Source: Natronohydrobacter sp.
GTDB lineage: Bacteria > Pseudomonadota > Alphaproteobacteria > Rhodobacterales > Rhodobacteraceae
DNA: 5,459 bases
Reading direction: 5' to 3'
Assembly (NCBI GenBank): GCA_007117255.1
Contig: SKGU01000345.1
Span: 1 to 5,459 of the forward strand
The notes under the pieces were generated by a model, which saw only the letters and a program-made list of their open reading frames with translations, did not search any database and was not told the origin of the DNA. Positions within the stretch are counted from its first letter, which is position 1; every line of letters starts with the position of its first letter. Made by a program: the position numbers and the translations under genes. Shown piece after piece: positions 1 through 5,188 of the stretch.

Positions 1-552
1 CTGCATGAGAACGGCTTTGGCACACAGTCGCAGATTGCCGAAGTCCTGAATGCGACCAAATCCTCGGTTTCCATGGCCTTGTCGATTGCGCGGACAATCG
101 GGTCCGATCTGGCCGACGCCATCGGCCCGGCGCATGGCATCGGTCGCCCACGCTGGGAAGCCCTTGCTGATGATCTCGCAGCAGAACCGGACCGCCCGGC
201 CCTCGTGCGCATTGCCACACTGGCGCGACAGAAAGCACTGTTCAGCCATTCCAATAGTGACGAAGGCACTGCAATCGACCCTAGTGCCGCCGCATTCGAA
301 GCCGTGGGCCAGCATCTGCGCAAACGCGCCCGCCCTGCCCCAGCCAAACCTGCACAAAGCAATCGCAAAAGATTGTTTTTAAACGACAATCCTGCAGGCG
401 CGGTGCACCGGCGCCCGAAGGGGATCAAGCTGGAGCTGTCGGATATCGACGACCGATTCGCAGAGTTTTTCGAACAACAGGCCCAAGAGCTTGTGACAGA
501 GCTTCACGCCCGCTGGAAAGCGCGCGCCGAAGGTGAGGAAGAGCAACAATGA
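1..552 (+). CDS. repB: Plasmid partitioning protein RepB (ParB family), 3' part only
   Basis: The reading frame is open from base 1 and ends at TGA 550-552, giving 183 visible C-terminal residues; the start and the N-terminal ParB nuclease-like domain lie outside the window. Visible residues 9-29 (QSQIAEVLNATKSSVSMALS) look like the helix-turn-helix of ParB/RepB proteins. They are followed by IGPAHGIGRPRW (residues 41-52), a motif I recognise from RepB of alphaproteobacterial repABC plasmids. The C-terminus is charged and probably helical (FAEFFEQQAQELVTELHARW), the usual site of dimerisation. In this family RepB binds the centromere-like parS sites and works with the RepA ATPase in segregation; RepA and RepB also autorepress the operon. 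repC follows 163 bp downstream on the same strand, as in all repABC operons, and two parS palindromes lie just after repC. Identification rests on motifs plus context; a chromosomal ParB is unlikely given the adjacent repC. Confidence 0.93.
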   Translation: MHENGFGTQSQIAEVLNATKSSVSMALSIARTIGSDLADAIGPAHGIGRPRWEALADDLAAEPDRPALVRIATLARQKALFSHSNSDEGTAIDPSAAAFEAVGQHLRKRARPAPAKPAQSNRKRLFLNDNPAGAVHRRPKGIKLELSDIDDRFAEFFEQQAQELVTELHARWKARAEGEEEQQ

Positions 553-576
553 AACACAGGAGGCACGAAACCGGCT

Positions 577-616
577 AAGAAAAGGGCCCCGCAAAGCTTT
601 CGCCCCACGAGACCCC
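577..616 (-). terminator. Rho-independent terminator hairpin of the ctRNA
   Basis: Read on the minus strand, arm GGGUCUCGUGGGGC (615-602) pairs with GCUUUGCGGGGCCC (597-584) over 14 uninterrupted pairs closed by a GAAA tetraloop (601-598). An outer G-U pair (616/583) can be added. Six of the 14 pairs are G-U wobbles, so the equivalent plus-strand RNA would have six A-C mismatches and cannot form the same helix. The stem is followed by UUUUCUU (583-577). This strand bias supports a minus-strand transcript ending here. In ctRNAs the same hairpin also serves as the loop contacting the repC leader. Confidence 0.85.
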
Positions 617-631
617 AGACTTGTTTCTAGC
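577..631 (-). ncRNA. Predicted antisense RNA (ctRNA) controlling repC
   Basis: All repABC replicons studied encode a small RNA antisense to the repB-repC spacer that inhibits RepC synthesis and acts as an incompatibility factor. Here the minus strand of the spacer shows the expected parts: a possible promoter (boxes at 661-666 and 638-643) and, about 55 nt after the inferred start near 631, a strong hairpin (583-616) with a UUUUCUU tail (583-577). The predicted length of about 55 nt fits the usual size for this RNA class. Its target would be the repC leader between repB and the repC start. The 5' end is inferred from promoter position only. The hairpin is clear; the exact ends are not. Confidence 0.8.
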
Positions 632-715
632 ACCTTCAAGTTAGTGGTCTGACACGCGATCCGCAAGTCTTTAGTGATTCGCGGAGCCAATTTCTGATGC
701 TTTCGTGATAAAAAA
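617..715 (+). promoter_or_regulatory. repC mRNA leader with attenuation-type inverted repeats
   Basis: This is the part of the repB-repC spacer upstream of repC that would be covered or refolded by the ctRNA. It can form two weak hairpins. One pairs CTTG (620-623) with CAAG (637-640), extendable by CAGA (616-619) with UCUG (648-651) around a bulge. A second pairs UCCGC (660-664) with GCGGA (681-685). In studied repABC plasmids, ctRNA pairing favours a hairpin just before repC that blocks its expression; the 660-685 repeat is the best candidate for that element. Folding assignments are by eye. The last bases before repC are A-rich (710-715), with no clear Shine-Dalgarno sequence. Confidence 0.45.
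638..666 (-). promoter_or_regulatory. Possible ctRNA promoter
   Basis: On the minus strand TTGCGG (666-661) could be a -35 box and TAACTT (643-638) a -10 box, separated by exactly 17 bp. Both boxes are imperfect: TTGCGG matches four of six bases of TTGACA, and TAACTT matches TATAAT at three. Position supports it more than sequence does: a start about 7 nt downstream gives a transcript of about 55 nt ending at the hairpin terminator. Alphaproteobacterial promoters often deviate from the consensus in the -10 box. No better minus-strand pair was seen in this spacer. Confidence 0.5.
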
Positions 716-1885
716 ATGGGTTACACGTCTGTCACGCCATTCCGGCGGGCCCGTGATGCTGCGCGCGTGCAGCCAGCACAAGGCCCCCTGCCCCGCATCA
801 CTGTCGACAAGTGGCACGCATTGCGCGAAATCACGACTGCACGCAGTGCGTTCGGCTTGAGTGACCGCGACATCGCTGTTCTACAGGCGCTGTTCAGCTT
901 CCATCCGGAAACCCGGCTCGACGCCAGCGCAAATGCACCTGTAGTCTTTCCGTCCAACAAATCGATCTGTGAGCGCCTTGGTGGCATGGCTTGTTCGACC
1001 ATGCGACGCCATCTCGCCCGGTTGGTTGAAACCGGCCTGTTGCTGCGGCGTGACAGTCCCAATGGCAAGCGCTACAGTCGGCGCGCAGGCAAGGACCGTA
1101 TCGCCTTTGGTTTCGACCTCAGCCCGATCCTGACCCGGTTTGACGAGATCACACAGGCTGCAGATGACGCCCGCAACCTCCACGCGCGCATTGTCGAACT
1201 GCGCGAAACGATCAGCTTGATGCGCCGCGACCTGCTGGCTCTGGCGCAAGATGCCGCCGATCAATGTCCAGACGCGACAGAACCCCAAACCGTGATTGAT
1301 CTATGCGCCCTGGTGGCCCGCGCTCTGCGCAGGAAGCTAACACTTGACGATCTTGAACGCATTGCCAGTGATTTGGCAGACGAGCTGAAAGCATTTGAAC
1401 GTGATAAGGAAGTAAGTTGTGCAGAGAATTTGAGCATCAATGTTGCCATAAATGAGCAGCACCAACAGAGTACTCTTACAGAATTAAAGGAATCTGAAGA
1501 GCATAGAAACACAATGGTACCCAACACGGCGATATCAGATCGACCGGACGATTGCCTAAAAGACACACCATCGCTTGAGATTGTTCTGCATGCATGCCCA
1601 GAAATCCAATCCTACAACGCAACACCGGTCAGAACTTGGCATGAATTCGTCAGGGCCGCACATATTGTCAGGCCAATGATGGGCATCCCGGAAACGCTGT
1701 GGTCTGCATGCCTGTCTGTCATGGGTCCAGAAAGCGCGTCGGTTGTCCTTGCCGCGATGCTTGAGCGTTTCACAGAAATTAAGTCGCCGGGCGCTTATCT
1801 TCAAAGCCTGTTAACCCGTGCACGCAACGGTGCCTTCTCACCCCAACCAATGTTGCAAGCATTAATAAACGCGAAAGCGGCATGA
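716..1885 (+). CDS. repC: Plasmid replication initiator RepC
   Basis: RepC is the initiator of repABC replicons and acts in cis on an origin within its own gene. The product is 389 aa, close to the roughly 400-440 aa usual for the family. The N-terminus MGYTSVTPFRR carries the TPFRR-type opening typical of RepC. Residues 30-125 form the DNA-binding region, including a winged-helix-like stretch SNKSICERLGGMACSTMRRH (80-99) followed by VETGLL. Residues about 229-268 are a polar, low-GC linker. The C-terminal part (about 286-380) ends with SPGAYLQSLLTRARNGAFSP, a pattern I recognise from RepC C-termini. The ATG at 716 is chosen because an in-frame TGA lies just upstream (695-697) and the N-terminus matches the family. 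No Shine-Dalgarno is visible before it (the upstream sequence is GATAAAAAA), fitting a weakly translated, ctRNA-controlled gene. The stop TGA at 1883-1885 is one base from the first parS palindrome. Confidence 0.95.
   Translation: MGYTSVTPFRRARDAARVQPAQGPLPRITVDKWHALREITTARSAFGLSDRDIAVLQALFSFHPETRLDASANAPVVFPSNKSICERLGGMACSTMRRHLARLVETGLLLRRDSPNGKRYSRRAGKDRIAFGFDLSPILTRFDEITQAADDARNLHARIVELRETISLMRRDLLALAQDAADQCPDATEPQTVIDLCALVARALRRKLTLDDLERIASDLADELKAFERDKEVSCAENLSINVAINEQHQQSTLTELKESEEHRNTMVPNTAISDRPDDCLKDTPSLEIVLHACPEIQSYNATPVRTWHEFVRAAHIVRPMMGIPETLWSACLSVMGPESASVVLAAMLERFTEIKSPGAYLQSLLTRARNGAFSPQPMLQALINAKAA
1401..1520. other. AT-rich island inside repC, putative origin of replication (oriV)
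   Basis: By direct count these 120 bp hold 46 G/C (about 38%), whereas a stretch upstream in the same gene (1081-1140) has 38 of 60 (about 63%). In repABC plasmids studied experimentally, the origin lies inside repC and is associated with an AT-rich stretch. The island encodes the polar linker between the N- and C-terminal parts of RepC (residues about 229-268), where protein constraint should be low. No iteron array was evident by eye. Function as an origin is inferred from family knowledge. Confidence 0.6.
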
Positions 1886-1886
1886 A

Positions 1887-1902
1887 GTTCACAGCTGTGA
1901 AC
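1887..1902. other. parS centromere-like site, copy 1
   Basis: GTTCACAGCTGTGAAC is a perfect 16-bp palindrome, extended by flanking AA/TT to 20 bp (1885-1904). It fits the repABC parS pattern GTT-N4-GC-N4-AAC bound by RepB. It begins one base after the repC stop codon. A parS position downstream of repC is known for some repABC plasmids, such as the Rhizobium etli p42d replicon. An identical copy lies 37 bp downstream. Confidence 0.88.
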
Positions 1903-1923
1903 TTTGGGCGTGCAGTAAGAAAA

Positions 1924-1939
1924 GTTCACAGCTGTGAAC
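1924..1939. other. parS centromere-like site, copy 2
   Basis: This is an exact second copy of GTTCACAGCTGTGAAC, extended by A/T to an 18-bp perfect palindrome (1923-1940). Start-to-start distance to copy 1 is 37 bp. Tandem identical palindromes next to repC strongly support a RepB-binding cluster. In Rhodobacterales such palindromes are specific to plasmid compatibility groups, so the CACA/TGTG inner bases should help place this replicon. Confidence 0.88.
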
Positions 1940-1948
1940 TCTGCGCTG

Positions 1949-1981
1949 AATAACAAAGCCCCGGATGTTTCCATCCGGGGC
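1949..1981 (-). terminator. Rho-independent terminator of the hemA (photosynthesis) operon
   Basis: GCCCCGGATG (1958-1967) and CATCCGGGGC (1972-1981) form a perfect 10-bp GC-rich stem with a 4-base loop. Read on the minus strand, the stem is followed by TTTGTTATT (1957-1949), a T-rich tail; on the plus strand no T-run follows. It lies 28 bp beyond the hemA stop codon, so it should end the photosynthesis transcript before it runs antisense into repC. It may partly stop repC transcripts from the other side. Confidence 0.85.
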
Positions 1982-2009
1982 GGCACTCATACAGCAAAAG
2001 CGGTAAGTG

Positions 2010-3221
2010 TTATGCGACTGCATGTGCAAGCGCACATTGTTTCCAAAGCGACGCAAGAGCCGTCACCAGGTGATCAATATCAGCGTCACTATGAAGGGGC
2101 CCAGGTGTAATCCGCAAACGTTCTGTGCCTTTGGGAACAGTCGGGTAATTGATAGGCTGCACATAAACACCCCATTCCTGCATCAGGATATCAGAGATCA
2201 TCCGGCATTTAACCGGATCGCCAATCATTACCGGAATGATATGGCTGTCATTCTCCAGATGCGGAATCCCTTGTGCATCCAACTTGGCCCGCAGTCTTTG
2301 AACGCGATCTTTTTGCGCCACTCGTTCTGACGTCGAGATCTTTAAATGACGCACCGACGCAGTCGCTGCTGCGGCAACAGCCGGGGGCAGGGCGGTTGTG
2401 AAAATAAAGCCGGAAGCGAATGAACGAATGAAGTCGCACATCGCTTCCGAGCCAGTGACATATCCGCCGACCACACCAAAGGCCTTGCCTAACGTGCCCT
2501 CGATCAAGGTGACACGATCCGCAAGTCCGCGTTCTTCAGAAATGCCGCCACCGCGCGGGCCATACATGCCAACCGCGTGAACTTCGTCCAGATAGGTCAG
2601 GGCGCCATGTGCTTCAGCTACCTCGATAATCTCGCGCATCGGGCAAATGTCACCATCCATGGAATAGACAGATTCGAACGCTACGATCTTTGGCCGGTCG
2701 CCCACAGCCTTCAGTTTGCGGTCCAGATCACGCCAGTCATTATGCTTCCAGATCACTTTGTCAGCGCGTGAATGGCGAATGCCTTCGATCATGCTGGCGT
2801 GATTTCCTTCATCGGAAAGGATCACTGCATTGGGGATGCGCGCGCCCAAGGTCGAAAGCGCCGCCCAGTTTGACACATAGCCAGAGGTGAACAGCAGGGC
2901 CGATTCCTTGCCATGCAAATCGGCAAGCTCTTCTTCAAGAATTCTATGCATGTGGTTGTTGCCAGAGATATTTCGCGTTCCACCAGCACCTGTGCCGCAG
3001 GCGCGGACGGCGGAGATCATGCTATCCACAACGTCCGTGTGATGACCCATGCCAAGATAGTCATTGGAACACCACACTGTCACTTCTTGAACATCAGGGC
3101 CGTCAAAATGTTTGACCTTGGGGAAGTTGCCACATTGGCGTTCGACTTCGGCAAAAATACGGTAATTGCCTTCGTGCTTGAGCTGATCCAGTTCAGCTTT
3201 GAAGTATGTGTCAAAATCCAT
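2010..3221 (-). CDS. hemA: 5-aminolevulinate synthase (ALAS)
   Basis: The enzyme condenses glycine and succinyl-CoA to 5-aminolevulinate with release of CO2 and CoA, the first step of the C4 tetrapyrrole route feeding heme and bacteriochlorophyll; it is a soluble PLP-dependent homodimer. The 403-aa product matches the usual alphaproteobacterial length (about 400-410). Motifs: SNDYLGMG (52-59), GAGGTRNISG (78-87), HASMIEGIR (141-149), FESVYSMDGD (182-191), LDEVHAVGMYGPRGGG (211-226; D212 is the PLP pyridine-nitrogen aspartate) and GTLGKAFGVVGGY (242-254; K246 is the Schiff-base lysine). The C-terminus has YVQPINYPTVPKGTERLR. The ATG at 3221 is preferred over in-frame starts at 3239 and 3284 because it has GAGGGG 6 nt upstream and begins MDFDTYF, like known ALAS proteins. 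The gene lies 14 bp downstream of puhE and is the last of its operon. Rhodobacterales often carry a second ALAS elsewhere; this is the cluster-linked copy. HemA versus HemT naming cannot be settled here. Confidence 0.95.
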   Translation of the reverse strand: MDFDTYFKAELDQLKHEGNYRIFAEVERQCGNFPKVKHFDGPDVQEVTVWCSNDYLGMGHHTDVVDSMISAVRACGTGAGGTRNISGNNHMHRILEEELADLHGKESALLFTSGYVSNWAALSTLGARIPNAVILSDEGNHASMIEGIRHSRADKVIWKHNDWRDLDRKLKAVGDRPKIVAFESVYSMDGDICPMREIIEVAEAHGALTYLDEVHAVGMYGPRGGGISEERGLADRVTLIEGTLGKAFGVVGGYVTGSEAMCDFIRSFASGFIFTTALPPAVAAAATASVRHLKISTSERVAQKDRVQRLRAKLDAQGIPHLENDSHIIPVMIGDPVKCRMISDILMQEWGVYVQPINYPTVPKGTERLRITPGPLHSDADIDHLVTALASLWKQCALAHAVA

Positions 3222-3227
3222 TGGGAT

Positions 3228-3233
3228 CCCCTC
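3228..3233 (-). promoter_or_regulatory. Ribosome binding site deciding the hemA start
   Basis: On the minus strand GAGGGG stands 6 nt before the ATG at 3221. The competing in-frame ATG at 3239 has no purine-rich element upstream (ACCAAAAAC). This makes 3221 the likely start, although the 3239 ATG overlaps the puhE stop as ATGA and could be reached by coupled translation. Confidence 0.7.
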
Positions 3234-3235
3234 GG

Positions 3236-4036
3236 TCATGTTTTTGGTTTCGTGTTTGTGGGCGCAGGTATCATCCAGCGCCATAGTTTGTCGTCACGCA
3301 CGCGCCAGACCATGAACCAATGTTCCAGCAGGGCGAGGGCGGTCAGCATGGAGAGTAGTGTGAAGCCGATGATTGCGCCTTGATCTGCGTCACCATGGGC
3401 GCGCCACAGGCGCTCAACCAGACAACCAACCGTCAGGGCCAGCAGCGTGACGGAAAGCGGGAAAAACCCGCTGACCGGGCCTTGACGGAAGTAGCTGGAC
3501 AGATGCGCCAATGGCTTGGGCAGGAAATCCGTGTTGATCCTGGGCACACCAAGGAACAGATTCAACTTGGCTGAAATGCGCGCGAGGAACAAAACGAGGA
3601 ATGTCCAGAGCGCAAAGGCGTTTTCCGCACCAATTGACGCGAAGATAAGCGCGCAAAGCACTGAAAATAATAGTAATTCATGCCATGCTACTGTACGAAA
3701 GGCCGCCCAGAACCGTGCTGATGCCCCCAGTAGGGGAGGGCAGGGGGCCCGGTTGGGGCCTGTGATGACGCCTGAGAGGAAAGCAAGCTCGATCCAGCCC
3801 CAGAGTGCCAGCGCTGACAGGAAGGCCAGCCAGACATTCTCCGGGCTGGCCTCGGCGAGTGTAGCATTGACGCCAAGAGCGCCCGCCACCAGCAAGGGCA
3901 GCGATAGCAGGACAGACCAGATGTGCTGATCCGGGCCGCCCTTGTCGGCACAGTGAACGCGCCACAGAAGAATACCCGTTGCGAACCACCACAGGAAAAG
4001 CGCAGCGAGTGCGGCGATCCAGGGGGTTTCATACAT
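3236..4036 (-). CDS. puhE: Photosynthetic complex assembly protein PuhE (DUF3623 family)
   Basis: The 266-aa product is very hydrophobic, with about seven predicted membrane segments (approximate residues 6-26, 39-60, 69-91, 115-134, 137-153, 189-206, 220-242). The segment from R152 (RISAKLNLFLGVPRIN), followed by the downstream FLPKPLAHLSSYF, is the conserved core I recognise from PuhE proteins. PuhE is an inner-membrane protein of the puh region. In Rhodobacter capsulatus loss of the homologue (orf274) affects reaction-centre and light-harvesting levels, but its biochemical role is unresolved, and no catalytic motif is visible. The ATG at 4036 is chosen over an upstream in-frame start at 4084 because AGGAG lies 9 nt before it (4046-4050), and the longer form would add an arginine-rich stretch encoded by the 4060-4089 palindrome. 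It lies between acsF and hemA, the standard order, and its TGA stop (3236-3238) is 14 bp from the hemA start. Confidence 0.92.
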   Translation of the reverse strand: MYETPWIAALAALFLWWFATGILLWRVHCADKGGPDQHIWSVLLSLPLLVAGALGVNATLAEASPENVWLAFLSALALWGWIELAFLSGVITGPNRAPCPPLLGASARFWAAFRTVAWHELLLFSVLCALIFASIGAENAFALWTFLVLFLARISAKLNLFLGVPRINTDFLPKPLAHLSSYFRQGPVSGFFPLSVTLLALTVGCLVERLWRAHGDADQGAIIGFTLLSMLTALALLEHWFMVWRVRDDKLWRWMIPAPTNTKPKT

Positions 4037-4059
4037 GGGCGGTTTCTCCTGTGGTTTGG

Positions 4060-4089
4060 GTAGGGTGCGTGCTCGAGCACGCACCCTAC
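4060..4089. repeat. Perfect 30-bp palindrome between acsF and puhE (REP-like)
   Basis: GTAGGGTGCGTGCTC (4060-4074) is followed directly by its exact reverse complement (4075-4089), so all 30 bases are palindromic with no spacer. It begins 4 bp past the acsF stop and ends 23 bp before the puhE start on the minus strand. Neither side carries a T-run, so it is not a standard intrinsic terminator. In RNA it would form a very stable hairpin with a small loop, able to protect the acsF 3' end or reduce puhE-hemA expression. It resembles dispersed intergenic palindromes (REP type) in form; only one copy is seen here. Confidence 0.85.
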
Positions 4090-4093
4090 GGGA

Positions 4094-5188
4094 TCAATAC
4101 GCGGGCTCCAGCCGGACCGAGGCGGGCGGTGTGCTTTTCTTCACCGGAATGGTGTAGATCGAAACGAAGGCCAGCGCCGCCGAGGTCATGGCGCCAAGTT
4201 TCGCCAGGCGTCCGCCAAGCCCGCCCTGTTTCTCAGCCGCTTCCATCTTGCGGAATGCCGTTTCCATACGCTTGAGGTTCGGCATCCAGCGCGGGTGGTC
4301 GATATCCAGTTCCATCGGAAAGACCTGCTTGGCGATCTCGGATGTCTTGCGGAAGACTTCCTGATCGTACCAGTCGATATCGACCCCCAGCGCCTTGTGG
4401 AATTCCGGGCGCGCATGGTCGCGCACATACATGGTCGAATACACAGCCGTCAGAAAGAAGCGAATCCAGAGCTTGTTGGTAAAGCTCTCGGTCAGTTTGG
4501 GGTCTGTGCGCATCAGAAGCGCGAAAGCCTCGCCATGGCTGAATTCATCATTGCACCATTCGCGGAACCATTTGAAAATCGGGTGAAAGCGCTTGTCGGG
4601 GTTCGCCTCAAGGTGCCGATAGATGGTGATGTAGCGTGCATATCCAATCTTTTCAGATAGATAGGTGGCATAGTAGATGAATTTGGGCCGGAAATAGGTG
4701 TATTTCTTGGCCTTGGTCAGAAAGCCCAGATTCACCGCCACGCCCGCTTCGCGCAATGCGTCATTGATGAAGCCCGCATGGCGGGCCTCGTCACGGGCCA
4801 TGTAGTTGAACAGCTCGCAAATGTCCTTGTTGGTGCCGCGGCGTTTCATTTCCTTGTAGAGCACACAGCCTGAAAACTCGGCAGTGCAGCTCGACACCAG
4901 AAAGTCGATGAATTCGCGCTTCAGTTTGGGGTCCATCCCGTCCCAGTCGACCTTGTCCCAGTCTTCGTTCTTTTTGAAATGGCCCTTGTTGGGGTCGGAT
5001 TTCATCTGCCCGATCAGCTTGTCCCATTCTTCGCGCACGGGGCTGACATCGATGCGGTCCATCTCGTCGAAATCGGTGGTGTAGAAGCGCGGGTTCAGCA
5101 GGGTTGATTCCTGCGCCATGGCATCGGTGTCGAAACGGTCGCCCATTTCTGTGGCGAGTTCATCATGTGTGGTGGCGTGCATGTTCAT
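4094..5188 (-). CDS. acsF: Aerobic Mg-protoporphyrin IX monomethyl ester oxidative cyclase
   Basis: AcsF is a membrane-associated diiron oxygenase that forms the isocyclic (E) ring, turning Mg-protoporphyrin IX monomethyl ester into divinyl protochlorophyllide with O2 and reductant. The 364-aa product has a near-typical length. Candidate iron ligands are visible: E104 in TAEFSGCVLYKEM, then DEARH (133-137; E134, H137) exactly 28 residues later, matching the (D/E)-X28-37-DExRH pattern, and DEFSH (214-218; E215, H218). YRHLEANPDKRFHPIFKWFR (190-209) is also characteristic. A hydrophobic C-terminal stretch (about 331-348, ending SIYTIP) may contact the membrane. The ATG at 5188 overlaps the upstream gene's stop as ATGA and has GAGGAG 8 nt upstream (5197-5202); a second ATG two codons on is possible. 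An O2-dependent cyclase indicates bacteriochlorophyll synthesis under aerobic conditions; an anaerobic BchE could still exist elsewhere. No defects seen. Confidence 0.96.
   Translation of the reverse strand: MNMHATTHDELATEMGDRFDTDAMAQESTLLNPRFYTTDFDEMDRIDVSPVREEWDKLIGQMKSDPNKGHFKKNEDWDKVDWDGMDPKLKREFIDFLVSSCTAEFSGCVLYKEMKRRGTNKDICELFNYMARDEARHAGFINDALREAGVAVNLGFLTKAKKYTYFRPKFIYYATYLSEKIGYARYITIYRHLEANPDKRFHPIFKWFREWCNDEFSHGEAFALLMRTDPKLTESFTNKLWIRFFLTAVYSTMYVRDHARPEFHKALGVDIDWYDQEVFRKTSEIAKQVFPMELDIDHPRWMPNLKRMETAFRKMEAAEKQGGLGGRLAKLGAMTSAALAFVSIYTIPVKKSTPPASVRLEPAY

Noticed and set aside
379..690. 103-aa minus-strand open frame across the repB end and the repB-repC spacer
   Set aside because: It overlaps the conserved repB coding end and the whole ctRNA locus, has no recognisable protein features and is explained as a chance frame.
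881..1288. 135-aa minus-strand open frame antisense to repC
   Set aside because: It lies entirely inside well-supported repC and its translation is not family-like; a shadow of a GC-rich gene.
1958..1981. Hairpin as the main terminator of repC
   Set aside because: No T-run follows on the plus strand; the T-rich tail is on the minus strand, so it is assigned to the hemA operon, with at most partial activity for repC.
2081..2096. TGATCAATATCA-like sequence as a possible FnrL site
   Set aside because: It does not fit TTGAT-N4-ATCAA and lies near the 3' end of the hemA coding region, not near a promoter.
2913..3383. 156-aa plus-strand open frame spanning the hemA 5' and puhE 3' ends
   Set aside because: It crosses two genuine genes on the opposite strand and shows no recognisable features.
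3516..3929. 137-aa plus-strand open frame antisense to puhE
   Set aside because: puhE shows clear membrane-protein composition and conserved motifs on the other strand; the antisense frame has neither motif nor ribosome site.
4060..4089. 30-bp palindrome as an intrinsic terminator after acsF
   Set aside because: Neither flank has a T-run and two genes of the same cluster continue downstream.
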